Of a stretch of DNA of 64,000 nucleotides, positions 18,688 through 27,805 are shown piece after piece (within the stretch, counting starts at the first letter, position 1; every line of letters starts with the position of its first letter). Location: NCBI RefSeq assembly GCF_019976975.1, contig NZ_AP024630.1:372001-436000 (forward strand). Reading direction: 5' to 3'. Position numbers and translations under genes: made by a program. A model generated the notes under the pieces. The model saw only the letters and a program-made list of their open reading frames with translations, was not told the origin of the DNA and ran no database searches. The DNA is from Arthrobacter sp. NtRootA1. GTDB taxonomy: Bacteria; Actinomycetota; Actinomycetes; Actinomycetales; Micrococcaceae.

Positions 18688-20031
18688 ATGAAAAAAACCA
18701 AGTACCTGCTCCCGGTCGCAGCGGCCGGCGTTCTGGCACTTACCATGTCCGCATGTAGCGGAAACAGCGGCGGCGGCGGGGGAAGCACCGCGTCGGACGA
18801 CTGTTCCGCATACGATACCTACGGCAAGCACGACGGCAAGACAGTCTCCGTGTACTCCACCATCGTCGACGTCGAAGCGACGAACCTCGAGGAATCCTGG
18901 GCACAGTTCGAAAAGTGCACGGGCATTACCGTCAAGTACGAGGGCAGCAAGGAGTTCGAGACACAGATCGGTGTCCGGGCCCAGTCCGGTACAGCCCCTG
19001 ACGTCGCGATCTTCCCGCAGCCCGGTCTTCTGGCCACGCAGGCCAAAGCCGGCTACCTGAAGCCCGCTCCCAAGGCTGTGTCCGATCTTGTGGACAAGAA
19101 CTGGTCCGCAGACTGGAAGAAGTACGGCACGGTGGACGGCACCTTCTACGCCGCCCCGATGCTTGCGAACGTCAAGGGATACGTCTGGTACTCGCCCAAG
19201 ACCTTCAAGGACAAGGGTTGGCAGGTCCCCAAGACGTGGGACGAAATGATGGACCTGACCAAGAAGATCGCCGACGACAAGACCATGAAGCCATGGTGTG
19301 CGGGATTTGAATCGGGCGAAGCCACGGGTTGGCCGGGTACTGACTGGATCGAGGACGTTGTCCTGCGTGCCGAAGGCCCGGAAGTCTATGACCAGTGGAT
19401 CACACACCAGATTCCGTTCAATGACCCCAAGATCGTCAACTCCTTCAATAAGGTTGGCGACATCCTGCTCAACCCGGATTATGTCAACGGCGGCTTTGGT
19501 GACCCCCGGTCGATCCTGAGCACCGCCTTTGCCCAGGCTGGTCAGCCGGTTCTGGACGGACAGTGCGCCATGCACCACCAGGCATCGTTCCAGGCGGCCA
19601 ACTGGCCTGCTGGTACCAACGTGGCTGAGGACGGCGACGTCTGGGCATTCATGACACCTCCGGTGGATGAATCCAAGGGCACAGCCATCACCGGTGGTGG
19701 CGAGTCGGTTGCCGCTTACAAGGACACCCCTGAAGTCCAGGCATACCTGGCATTCATGGCTAGCGCGGACTTCGCCAACAACCGTGTGAAGCTCGGCGGG
19801 GCCATCAGTGCAAACAAGGGCCTTGACCCGAACAATGCACAGTCGGCCCTGGATAAGCAGTCCATCAAGCTCCTTCAGGATCCCAAGACCGTCTTCCGGT
19901 TTGACGGTTCGGACCTGATGCCGAGCGCCGTGGGTTCCAACTCGTTCTGGAAGGGCATCGTTGCTTGGATCAACGGCAGCTCCGCCCAGCAGGTAACTGA
20001 CAGCATCGAGTCCAGCTGGCCCAAGGGCTAA
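18688..20031 (+). CDS. aglE: Alpha-glucoside ABC transporter substrate-binding lipoprotein
   Basis: The 447-residue protein has a lipoprotein signal (KKTKYLLPVAAAGVLALTMSAC) with Cys 23 followed by a Gly/Ser linker. The mature part matches AglE-type receptors (SVYSTIVDVEATNLEESWA, then CTGITVKYEGSKEFETQI). GAGGAG lies in front of the ATG at 18688. The frame is open back to 18238, but that stretch covers the operator and promoter. A terminator directly after the gene probably raises its level relative to the two permeases, as is usual for surface receptors. Confidence 0.88.
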   Translation: MKKTKYLLPVAAAGVLALTMSACSGNSGGGGGSTASDDCSAYDTYGKHDGKTVSVYSTIVDVEATNLEESWAQFEKCTGITVKYEGSKEFETQIGVRAQSGTAPDVAIFPQPGLLATQAKAGYLKPAPKAVSDLVDKNWSADWKKYGTVDGTFYAAPMLANVKGYVWYSPKTFKDKGWQVPKTWDEMMDLTKKIADDKTMKPWCAGFESGEATGWPGTDWIEDVVLRAEGPEVYDQWITHQIPFNDPKIVNSFNKVGDILLNPDYVNGGFGDPRSILSTAFAQAGQPVLDGQCAMHHQASFQAANWPAGTNVAEDGDVWAFMTPPVDESKGTAITGGGESVAAYKDTPEVQAYLAFMASADFANNRVKLGGAISANKGLDPNNAQSALDKQSIKLLQDPKTVFRFDGSDLMPSAVGSNSFWKGIVAWINGSSAQQVTDSIESSWPKG

Positions 20032-20040
20032 CTCCGAAAG

Positions 20041-20087
20041 CGCTGCCTCCCCTGGCTGGTTTGCCCAGCCGGGGAGGCAGCGTTTTT
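20041..20087 (+). terminator. Intra-operon terminator between aglE and aglF
   Basis: CGCTGCCTCCCC plus GGCTGG pairs with the matching sequence ending GGCAGCG, with one bulged T and a short loop, followed by TTTTT. It starts 9 bases after the aglE stop. Partial read-through would give more receptor than permease. Confidence 0.85.
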
Positions 20088-20127
20088 CCCGGAACTTAGT
20101 GATTCACTCACGCCCCGGAGGTTGGGT

Positions 20128-21093
20128 ATGGAATTTATCGGAGGAAAGCTCCTTCAAGTAGTGATCGCCCTGGCGATCTTTGCCGCTATCATCGGCATCC
20201 TCATGCTGGTGGTGGATAGGGCACCGAAATCAGTCAAGGACAAAGTTACGGTGGCAGGATTCCTGGCTCCGGCTGGAATCCTGATGCTGGTGGGCCTTGT
20301 CTATCCCGCGGTCCGAACATCAATGTTGGCTTTCACGGACGCCAGCGGCCAAGGCAACGGATTCGACAACTTTGTTTGGATGTTTACGCAGCCTGAAGCT
20401 TTGACCACGCTGCGGAACACGGTCATCTGGACTATCCTGGTTCCCCTGTTGTCAACGGGATTCGGGCTGGCCTACGCGGTCTTCATCGATAAGGCCCGCG
20501 GCGAGCGGGTGCTGAAGTCCTTGGTCTTTATGCCGATGGCCATCTCCTTTGTAGGCGCCGGTATCATCTGGAAGCTCGTGTACGACTACCGCGGCCCCGG
20601 TATTGAACAGACGGGTGTCATCAACTTTATCCGTGACGCGCTGGGAATGAACCCCAAGCAGTTCCTCCTGGACGCCCCGGAAAACACGGTGTTCCTGATC
20701 ATCGTCATGGTCTGGATCCAAACCGGTTTTGCCATGGTGATTCTCTCCGCGGCCATCAAGGGTGTCCCGGTGGAACTCATCGAGGCAGCCCGTTTGGATG
20801 GGGCCAACGCCTGGCAGCAGTTCCGCAACGTCACGGTCCCGGGCATCCGCGGGGCCTTGGTGGTGGTCCTGACGACAATCACGATCGCAACGCTGAAGGT
20901 CTTCGACATTGTCCGAACCATGACCGCCGGAAACTACGACACATCGGTAGTGGCCAATGAAATGTATACGCAGGCCTTCCGTGCCGGTGAGCCAGGACGA
21001 GGTGCAGCGTTGGCCCTGATCCTGTTCCTCATGGTGCTGCCCATCGTCGTGTACAACGCTCGAGTCCTTCGCAAGCAAAGGGAGATCCATTGA
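20128..21093 (+). CDS. aglF: Alpha-glucoside ABC transporter permease AglF-like
   Basis: The 321-residue protein has an extra N-terminal membrane segment (about residues 7-29) ahead of six more, as AglF proteins do. The EAA loop is IEAARLDGANAWQQFRNVTV. GGAGG lies six bases before the ATG at 20128. Its stop overlaps aglG by four bases. With AglG it forms the channel for the sugar bound by AglE. Confidence 0.88.
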   Translation: MEFIGGKLLQVVIALAIFAAIIGILMLVVDRAPKSVKDKVTVAGFLAPAGILMLVGLVYPAVRTSMLAFTDASGQGNGFDNFVWMFTQPEALTTLRNTVIWTILVPLLSTGFGLAYAVFIDKARGERVLKSLVFMPMAISFVGAGIIWKLVYDYRGPGIEQTGVINFIRDALGMNPKQFLLDAPENTVFLIIVMVWIQTGFAMVILSAAIKGVPVELIEAARLDGANAWQQFRNVTVPGIRGALVVVLTTITIATLKVFDIVRTMTAGNYDTSVVANEMYTQAFRAGEPGRGAALALILFLMVLPIVVYNARVLRKQREIH

Positions 21094-22055
21094 CAGCCAC
21101 GCCAGCCCCGAAAGAGGCCTCCAAGGCCACAACCCGGCAGCGTCCTGGATCCGATCCCACGGAGGACGCCCAGCCGATCATGCGCCGGGTCAAGACCAAG
21201 CTCACTTCCAAGTGGGCAACAGCGGCAGCGATCATCATCGCCGTCGTATGGTCTATCCCGACTTTTGGCCTCTTTGTCACCTCGTTCCGTCCCGCGCCGA
21301 AGCAAGTGGGCCCCCGCTCAAACGGCTGGTGGAATGCATTCGTTGACTGGGACTTCACCTTCAAGAACTACACGGACGTTCTTACCCCGGCGGGCTCTCA
21401 GTCTGCCAACCTTTCCCAGTACTTCATCAACTCCGTGGCGATCGTCATTCCAGTCACCATCTTTGTGCTGGTGCTGGCGTCGATGGCCGCCTATGTTTTC
21501 GCCTGGGGCAAGTTCAAGGGCCGGGACGCACTCTTCATTTTCGTTTTTGCCCTCCAGATCATCCCGCTCCAGATGGCACTGATTCCGCTCCTGCAACTCT
21601 TTACGCAAACCCTGCATTTGCCGGCGGGTTCGTATGCGCAGCTGTGGATCGCCCACACCATGTTCGGCCTTCCCCTGGGTATTTTCCTCCTCCACAACTT
21701 CATCTCCGAGATCCCTGGTGAAGTTATCGAGGCGGCGAGGGTGGACGGTGCGGGACACAGCACCATTTTCTGGCGGATCATCCTGCCGCTTTCCGTTCCG
21801 GCCCTGGCTTCGCTGGCGATCTTCCAGTTCCTGTGGGTCTGGAACGATCTGCTGGTTGCCCTGGTGTTCTCCGGCGGAACGGCCGATGTAGCGCCTATTA
21901 CCCAGCGTCTGGCCGAGATTTCCGGTACGCGCGGTGCCAGGGACTACTTGAACCCGGCTGCGGCCTTCGTCTCGATCATCATCCCGCTTCTGGTGTTCTT
22001 CGGCCTGCAGCGGTACTTCGTCCGAGGCCTGCTGTCCGGCGGTCTCAAGGGCTAG
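21090..22055 (+). CDS. aglG: Alpha-glucoside ABC transporter permease AglG-like
   Basis: The 321-residue protein has a cytoplasmic N-terminus of about 40 residues, six membrane segments and the EAA loop (VIEAARVDGAGHSTIFWRII). It ends in the standard C-terminal RYFVRGLLSGGLKG. The start is TTG at 21090, overlapping aglF. No ATPase (aglK) gene is present in the operon. Confidence 0.88.
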   Translation: MTATPAPKEASKATTRQRPGSDPTEDAQPIMRRVKTKLTSKWATAAAIIIAVVWSIPTFGLFVTSFRPAPKQVGPRSNGWWNAFVDWDFTFKNYTDVLTPAGSQSANLSQYFINSVAIVIPVTIFVLVLASMAAYVFAWGKFKGRDALFIFVFALQIIPLQMALIPLLQLFTQTLHLPAGSYAQLWIAHTMFGLPLGIFLLHNFISEIPGEVIEAARVDGAGHSTIFWRIILPLSVPALASLAIFQFLWVWNDLLVALVFSGGTADVAPITQRLAEISGTRGARDYLNPAAAFVSIIIPLLVFFGLQRYFVRGLLSGGLKG

Positions 22056-22067
22056 ACAATTGCAGCG

Positions 22068-22103
22068 TTGGTTACGCAGCGGACGACTCCGCTGCGTAAC
22101 CAA
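22068..22103 (+). terminator. Hairpin after aglG
   Basis: Perfect 16-bp arms (22068-22083 and 22088-22103) enclose the loop CGAC, 12 bases after the aglG stop. There is no T tract. It probably ends the transporter transcript ahead of the regulator gene. Confidence 0.7.
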
Positions 22104-22179
22104 GGCCTGCACAAAATAGACTGATTCTTCGCCGTGGGACAGAAAACGGCGAAGTGAAGGCAGCCGGAGAGGGGGGCCT

Positions 22180-23232
22180 GTGACACGAACAACGGGTAGG
22201 TCCCAGCGCGGTGGTCATACAGGCGTCAGCATCGAGGACGTCGCAGCAGCAGCAGGAGTGTCCACGGCCACCGTCTCCAGGGCCGTCAGGGGATTGCCTC
22301 GGGTTTCGCCAGCAACGCGTGAAAAGATCCTGGAAGTCGCGGCGTCACTGGGCTACGTTGCGTCGTCGTCGGCTTCGGGACTGGCCACTGGTCGCACGCG
22401 CACCATCGGGGTCCTGGCGCCCTTCGTCAGCCGTTGGTTCTTCTCCAAAGCAATCGAAGGCGCGGACAGGGAACTGCACTCACGCAAGTACAACCTCTCC
22501 CTGTTCAACCTCGGTGGCCATGGCAGCAACCGCGAGCGGCTCTTTAGCTCCACCATGGTTTACAAACAGATCGACGCGCTGCTGGTGCTGTGTATGGCAC
22601 TCAGCGAGGACGAGCTGGAACACCTCCACAAGATCGACATTCCGCTGGTGGTGGTTGGCGGACACGTTGAGGATTGCGCCTACATCGGCATCAACGATTA
22701 CGACGCCGCGACCACCGCCGTGCGGCACCTGCTGGACCTGGGACACAAGGACATTGCCTTGCTCCATGGCGACGACGAGACAGACCTGAACTTCGACGTT
22801 CCCCGCGTCCGGATCCGCGCCTTCCAGGACGTCATGACCGATGCCGGCTTGGAAGTCCGTCCCGAATGGGACGAATGGGGTGACTTCACGGTTGCCAGCG
22901 GGCAGCAGGCATTCAACCGGCTCTGGAACCAGCCCGGCCGAAAGCCTACGGCCATTTTCTGTTCCTCCGATGAGATGGCCATGGGGGTCATCTTCGAAGC
23001 CACGCGTCACGGCGTTCGCGTGCCAGAGGACCTCTCAGTCATCGGAATCGATGATCACGACTTCTCCGAGGCATTGGGCCTGACAACGGTGGGTCAGCGG
23101 CCGGACGACCAAGCCGAACTGGGCACCAAGATGCTTTTGGACGAACTCGATGGCATTGCCGGTGCCGTGCATTCGGAGGTAGCACCGCACAAGCTGATTG
23201 TCCGGGAGACAACAGCACCACCATGCCGGTGA
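22180..23232 (+). CDS. LacI-family regulator of the alpha-glucoside operon
   Basis: The 350-residue protein has an N-terminal HTH (SIEDVAAAAGVSTATVSRAVRG, residues about 14-35) and a hinge. A periplasmic-binding-like ligand domain follows, with ICSS-type motif FCSSDEMAMG and VIGIDDHDFS. The GTG start is preceded by GGAGAGGGGG. It lies downstream of aglEFG and likely represses it through the TGTAAGCGCTTGCA palindrome before aglE, releasing DNA when an alpha-glucoside is present. Confidence 0.88.
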   Translation: MTRTTGRSQRGGHTGVSIEDVAAAAGVSTATVSRAVRGLPRVSPATREKILEVAASLGYVASSSASGLATGRTRTIGVLAPFVSRWFFSKAIEGADRELHSRKYNLSLFNLGGHGSNRERLFSSTMVYKQIDALLVLCMALSEDELEHLHKIDIPLVVVGGHVEDCAYIGINDYDAATTAVRHLLDLGHKDIALLHGDDETDLNFDVPRVRIRAFQDVMTDAGLEVRPEWDEWGDFTVASGQQAFNRLWNQPGRKPTAIFCSSDEMAMGVIFEATRHGVRVPEDLSVIGIDDHDFSEALGLTTVGQRPDDQAELGTKMLLDELDGIAGAVHSEVAPHKLIVRETTAPPCR

Positions 23233-23239
23233 TGACAGC

Positions 23240-24163
23240 CTACGAGGCCCGCGCCAACTGCCGGATGGGGATCCAGCGCGAGGCCAGTCGGCGATAAGCT
23301 GCGGCCGCGCCCGTCATATCACCCTCGGCCAGGCATTCGATTCCGAGGCGCACATCCATGGGGGATTCGTCCGGGTACACCTTGTCCGCCACGGCCCCGT
23401 AATCCAGCTCCACCATGGACTGGACATGGAACAACTCCAGCCACTCGGTGAGCTGCGTGAGATCGTCCAGCATGTCCAGGTCCGGGGCTGCCAAGGCCAG
23501 GTGGGCTACGGCAAAGCGCGCCCTGTCCAGGGCCTCCGTCAACGGCGTCCACACGCGGACAGTGAGGATGTGCCCATCCGACTCCACCACATCCTTGCGG
23601 TCGGACTCAGCGAAAAGCGAGAACCAACTGAAGGGGATACCCCAGGTGGAGGCCCGGGTGTGAACACGCTTGGCTTCTTCCCCGGCATTGATGCGATCGA
23701 TCCTGGCTTGATGCTTGTCCCGCTGCGATACCGGAATCAGCAGATCGGCCAGCGGGCTGTGGACACCATCCATGAGGGCATTCGCTGCCAACCCTGCCCG
23801 AATCACCAGCTGGCTGGGGCAGTAAAGCAGCCGTCCGGCGTCGGGGGTGTCCTTATCCTGGGCCGACGCGCCAGTGGTCGCGTCTGTGGCACCGTCCGCC
23901 GCGGTGTGCCGCCCGCCAGGGACACGCGTCATTCGCACCAAATCAGTCCGGCCGGTGGGGAACGGGTCCCCGCCGGTCCGGGTGATGCGGCCCAGTGAGG
24001 CCTGGAGCTCCGCATTTTCGACGGCGGCCCGGGAACGTATCTTGCTGCTGTCCGCCACGAGTTGGCGCTGCTGCTCAGGCGGAAACGCCTCAAGGGGCTC
24101 GTAAACGCGCAGGGACGAAGAGAACGGCAGTCCTGCCTGGCCCCTATACAGGTTTCCAGTCAT
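23240..24163 (-). CDS. Conserved actinobacterial protein of unknown function
   Basis: The product of 307 residues has no signal peptide or membrane segment. It is mixed alpha/beta and acidic towards the C-terminus (DLDMLDDLTQLTEWLELF and ECLAEGDMTGAAAAYRRLA). I do not recognise a catalytic motif, although I believe related proteins occur throughout Arthrobacter. The ATG at 24163 is preceded by AAAGGGG. An ATG at 24187 would add eight residues without a good ribosome site. It lies just downstream of exonuclease III on the same strand and may be cotranscribed. Confidence 0.6.
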   Translation of the reverse strand: MTGNLYRGQAGLPFSSSLRVYEPLEAFPPEQQRQLVADSSKIRSRAAVENAELQASLGRITRTGGDPFPTGRTDLVRMTRVPGGRHTAADGATDATTGASAQDKDTPDAGRLLYCPSQLVIRAGLAANALMDGVHSPLADLLIPVSQRDKHQARIDRINAGEEAKRVHTRASTWGIPFSWFSLFAESDRKDVVESDGHILTVRVWTPLTEALDRARFAVAHLALAAPDLDMLDDLTQLTEWLELFHVQSMVELDYGAVADKVYPDESPMDVRLGIECLAEGDMTGAAAAYRRLASRWIPIRQLARAS

Positions 24164-24196
24164 CTCCAGCCGGCCCCTTTCGTCCATCAGCGGTGA

Positions 24197-25009
24197 TTAG
24201 TCTGCAAGCTCCACGATCACGGGAGCGTGGTCTGAAGCGCCCTTGCCCTTACGCTCTTCGCGGTCGATGGAGGCACCGGTGACCCGGGCCGCAAGGGCGG
24301 GGGAAGCCAGGCAGAAGTCGATGCGCATGCCTTCCTTCTTGGGGAAGCGCAGCTGCGTGTAGTCCCAGTAGGTATAGACGCCAGGGCCGGGTGTGTAGGG
24401 TCGAACGACGTCGGTGTAACCGGCAGCTTCGAAGGCGTGGAAAGCGGCGCGCTCGGGTTCGCTGACGTGCGTGAAGTTGTTGTTGCGGAACAGCTCGATG
24501 TCCCAGACGTCGTCATCGAAGGGAGCAATGTTCCAGTCGCCCATGAGCGCCACCTGGGCGGTGGGCTCGGACTTTAGCCACTCCGCGGCGTTGCCTTGAA
24601 GGACATCAAGCCACTTGATCTTGTACGGCATGTGTTCGTCGTCCAGCGAGCGGCCATTTGGAACATAGAGGCTCCAGATGCGGATGCCGCCGCAGGTGGC
24701 GGCGATAGCGCGGGCTTCCTGCGCGGGGTCCTTGCCGGCCTTACCGAACATCGGCTGGTCCAGGAAGGTGCGTTCTACGTCCTCCAGCCCAACGCGGGAC
24801 GCAATGGCGACGCCGTTCCACTGGTTCACGCCGAAGTGCGCAACCTCGTAGCCCATGCGCTCAAAGAGCTCCCACGGGAAGTTATCGTCCTTGCACTTGG
24901 TCTCCTGGATGGCCAGGACATCACAGTCACTGCGCTCAAGCCACGCTTCCACGCGGTCGGCACGGGCACGGAGGGAGTTCACATTCCAGGTAGCTATCTT
25001 CACAGCCAC
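24197..25009 (-). CDS. xthA: Exodeoxyribonuclease III
   Basis: The 270-residue protein shows the whole exonuclease III/AP endonuclease pattern. It has ATWNVNSLRAR (residues 6-16), IQETKC with the metal-binding Glu, SLYVPNG, GDWNIAP, and the C-terminal RIDFCLAS and SDHAPVIVEL with the catalytic Asp-His pair. It cleaves DNA at abasic sites and degrades 3' ends in base-excision repair. It has a GTG start. The length is normal for the family. Confidence 0.95.
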   Translation of the reverse strand: MAVKIATWNVNSLRARADRVEAWLERSDCDVLAIQETKCKDDNFPWELFERMGYEVAHFGVNQWNGVAIASRVGLEDVERTFLDQPMFGKAGKDPAQEARAIAATCGGIRIWSLYVPNGRSLDDEHMPYKIKWLDVLQGNAAEWLKSEPTAQVALMGDWNIAPFDDDVWDIELFRNNNFTHVSEPERAAFHAFEAAGYTDVVRPYTPGPGVYTYWDYTQLRFPKKEGMRIDFCLASPALAARVTGASIDREERKGKGASDHAPVIVELAD

Positions 25010-25085
25010 TAACTTACCGAACTTGGCGCCAAGCGCATCCCCTCATGAAGGATTGCTGGGCGTGACGTCCGTGTTGAGGCAAGTA

Positions 25086-25652
25086 TTAGTGGGCGTACAT
25101 GAAGGAAGACGATGCGCCCCTGCGCATCTTGACGCCGCAGACGATCAGCAGCAGCCCGGCAACAACGGAGAAGGCTGCCAGCAAACCCACAACACCCAGG
25201 AACCCAAAGCCGGGATTGACCAGGACAAAGAGGCCAAAAACCGCAGTCACAAGACCGGTCAGCAACCAGACTCCCCAACCATTGACGGAGTTCCTTGCAG
25301 CAAACGCGAAGACGATCTCGGAAAGCCCGAGGACCAAGGCCCAGAGCCCGATCAGGATGCCAAGTGCTGCAGCCGTGATTCCCGGCCACGCGAGCGCCAC
25401 CAAACCGGCGGCAATGGAGATGAAGCCTCCCACCATCGTCCAGCCGGAATGGCGTGAAGGGTCATAGAAGTAGTGGGCCACGTTGGTGAGGCCGTCAACG
25501 AGTGCGAAGACGCCGAAGACGAAAACCAGCCCGAAAACCGTAGCGACGGGCAAAGATGCGACTAAAAGACCAAAGAGCACGGCAAGGATTCCGCGGAACA
25601 GGAGGGCAGTTCCGGAATGTTTAAACATCTTGCGTTCCGAAGCGTCGGACAT
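25086..25652 (-). CDS. HdeD/DUF308 family membrane protein
   Basis: The 188-residue protein has six short hydrophobic segments arranged as three pairs, the pattern of HdeD proteins (ALLFRGILAVLFGLLVASLP at the start and repeated WAL/GLS motifs). HdeD is linked to acid resistance in enterobacteria, while most actinobacterial members have no assigned role. It is a single gene between exonuclease III and the response regulator. Confidence 0.8.
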   Translation of the reverse strand: MSDASERKMFKHSGTALLFRGILAVLFGLLVASLPVATVFGLVFVFGVFALVDGLTNVAHYFYDPSRHSGWTMVGGFISIAAGLVALAWPGITAAALGILIGLWALVLGLSEIVFAFAARNSVNGWGVWLLTGLVTAVFGLFVLVNPGFGFLGVVGLLAAFSVVAGLLLIVCGVKMRRGASSSFMYAH

Positions 25653-25722
25653 AGTGCCAGCTTAACGGAATGCGGGCTGAGGATATATAGCAATGAGCCC
25701 TGAATCGCCAGGCGCGGCTGGC

Positions 25723-26349
25723 CTACCGCATGCCCTCGCGACGGATCGCGGTTGCGATGGCCGCCGCCCGCGTCTCCACGCCGAGCTTGGCATAGATATG
25801 GGCCAGATGGGTTTTGACTGTTGCTTCCGAAATGAAGAGGCGTTTGCCCAGATCGCGGTTGCTGAGGCCCTCCGTCAGGAGGCTCAGGAGCTCCGCCTCC
25901 CGGGGTGTAAGGATTTCGTCCGGGTTCCGCAGCTGTTGGAAAAGCCGGGACGCAACCGGCGCGCTCATCACGCTTTTGCCCTGCACCGCGCCTCTCACAG
26001 CTGCGAAAATCTCTTCCGGTGCGGCGTCCTTGAGCAGGTACCCCATGGCGCCGGCATCGACGGCACGGACGATGTCGGCGTCTGAATCGTAAGTGGTGAA
26101 AACGATCACGGCCTGCTTGGGATTGCGCTGCCGCAACTGTTTGATGGCCTCGATGCCGTCCATTCCTGCACCCATGGCGAGGTCCATGAGAACCACTGCC
26201 GGTGAGTGCTGTTGTGCCGCTTCCAACGCTTCCTCCCCGGACGCCGCTTCGCCGACGACGACGATATCGGCCTGAGTGCCCAACAACGCCTTCAGCCCGC
26301 TCCGGACCACCGTGTGATCGTCCACAAGGAGTACGGAAATGGTGGTCAC
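25723..26349 (-). CDS. NarL/FixJ-type response regulator (SenR-like)
   Basis: The 208-residue protein has a receiver domain (DDHTVVRSG, phosphorylated Asp 56 in VVLMDLAMG, Lys in LLKDA). A C-terminal LuxR-type HTH follows (LTPREAELLSLLTEGLSNRDLGKRLFISEATVKTH). The GTG start overlaps the stop of the kinase gene by four bases. Next to a secreted HbpS-like protein, it resembles SenR of Streptomyces, which controls redox and haem responses. That equivalence is inferred from gene order. Confidence 0.9.
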   Translation of the reverse strand: MTTISVLLVDDHTVVRSGLKALLGTQADIVVVGEAASGEEALEAAQQHSPAVVLMDLAMGAGMDGIEAIKQLRQRNPKQAVIVFTTYDSDADIVRAVDAGAMGYLLKDAAPEEIFAAVRGAVQGKSVMSAPVASRLFQQLRNPDEILTPREAELLSLLTEGLSNRDLGKRLFISEATVKTHLAHIYAKLGVETRAAAIATAIRREGMR

Positions 26350-27596
26350 AGGGACTCCTTCGATGGATATGAGGGCGACGTAGCTTCGGGCAGAGCTGGC
26401 AGCGGCAGCTGGGCCGCGATGATCGTACCTTCGCCCGGAGTGCTCTCCACGGACAATTCTCCGCCCAGCTGCTCAATGCGTTGCCGCATGGCGCGCAGAC
26501 CGTATCCTCCCGTTTCCGACGGCGGAGGTACCGCTCCGGGATCAAAGCCGCGGCCGTCGTCGAACACGTCAAGGGTGATCGCGTCCGGCAAGTACCCAAG
26601 TGTCACGCTGGCGTTGTCCGCGTGGGCATGAAGTTTGATGTTGGCTACGGCGCTCTGGGTCACGCGGAGCAGGGCGTGCCGAACCTCGGACGGGATGGGA
26701 CGGGTCTCGCCGGTGACCTGCACGTGGACGTGGTCCAGATACTTCCGGGCGGCGCGTTCCAAGGCCTCGTGAAGGGGCGCGGTTTCCAGGCCAGGCGCCG
26801 AGAGCTCGTGCACCAGGCTCCGGGTTTCGGCGAGATTTCCGCGGAGGAGGCTGGCTGCTTTGCTGACGTCCTGCTGCGCCGCAGGATCGGGCCAGGAACG
26901 TTGGGCTGCCTCGAGGAGGAGCAAGCCGCTCGCGAGGCCTTGGGTGATGGTGTCGTGGATTTCACGTGAAACACGCTCGCGTTCCGCCGCGATTCCTGCT
27001 GTCCGTTCACTCGCCGCCAGCTGTTCCTGGGCTTGGGTTACATCTTCGAAGAGCTTTCGCTGGAGGGCGGCGTCGCGCTCGATCTTGTCGTAAATCAACG
27101 TGAGCAGGGCGCCGGCAGCGAGCGGTCCGAGCAGCATGGCGACGTCCGTCCATCCGCTCATACGGAAAAGCCCGACTGCGGTGGCCGCCGCCGTCGCGCC
27201 GCCGGCCAGATACGCGGCCCACCCTCGGAACGCGGTGCGGCTGAGGAAGAAAATGGCGAAGGAGCACCACGCGAAGCTGGGCGCAGCGATCACCAGAGCC
27301 GCCCAGGCCGCTACCAGGGCAAACATCCACTGCTCGCGGTTTTGGCTTGGTCGGCTCTGCATGGGATTGCGGTGTTGGGTGAGCTGGCCGTGTTGGGCCA
27401 GCAACGCTGTCACGACGTACAGAGCACACACGGCCACCGCCAAGGCCACGGTCCACAAGTTGTCCGCGGGGGAGTGGCGCATGACGTAACGGACAGCAGA
27501 GGCGACCATCAGCACGGCAAAGCCCAGGTGCACCACCGCATCGATGCGGGTATCGATCCGGCTGCTGGGATCCGGCCGTTGAGGGGCTGCTGGCAT
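26346..27596 (-). CDS. NarL-type sensor histidine kinase (SenS-like)
   Basis: The 416-residue protein has five to six N-terminal membrane segments (up to about residue 170). A coiled linker follows, then a HisKA_3 dimerisation helix with the phosphorylated His in SREIHDTITQG (about residue 214), and a C-terminal ATPase domain with FDDGRGFDP and GGYGLRAMRQR. The ATG at 27596 has AGGAA seven bases upstream. Further ATG codons at 27644 and a longer frame to 27725 lack one. It pairs with the downstream response regulator. The divergent HbpS-like gene suggests it senses an external redox or haem signal. Confidence 0.88.
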   Translation of the reverse strand: MPAAPQRPDPSSRIDTRIDAVVHLGFAVLMVASAVRYVMRHSPADNLWTVALAVAVCALYVVTALLAQHGQLTQHRNPMQSRPSQNREQWMFALVAAWAALVIAAPSFAWCSFAIFFLSRTAFRGWAAYLAGGATAAATAVGLFRMSGWTDVAMLLGPLAAGALLTLIYDKIERDAALQRKLFEDVTQAQEQLAASERTAGIAAERERVSREIHDTITQGLASGLLLLEAAQRSWPDPAAQQDVSKAASLLRGNLAETRSLVHELSAPGLETAPLHEALERAARKYLDHVHVQVTGETRPIPSEVRHALLRVTQSAVANIKLHAHADNASVTLGYLPDAITLDVFDDGRGFDPGAVPPPSETGGYGLRAMRQRIEQLGGELSVESTPGEGTIIAAQLPLPALPEATSPSYPSKESL

Positions 27597-27805
27597 TGGG
27601 TGGTTCCTGTTTCCGTTTCTGTCCGTGGTAGGCGCTCTTTCCATGCTAGATCCCGCGTGGTTGCTGGTCTCTCCACCTTTTGGCTGATACAGCTGGCGGA
27701 AAGGCTGAGCTTGGAACCGGCGCACGGCCGATGCGTCCTCGGGGCTGCCCCCGGAAGCATGGATATGTACCCGAAATTGCCACTGCTTGCCACGAGGAGA
27801 ACTCC

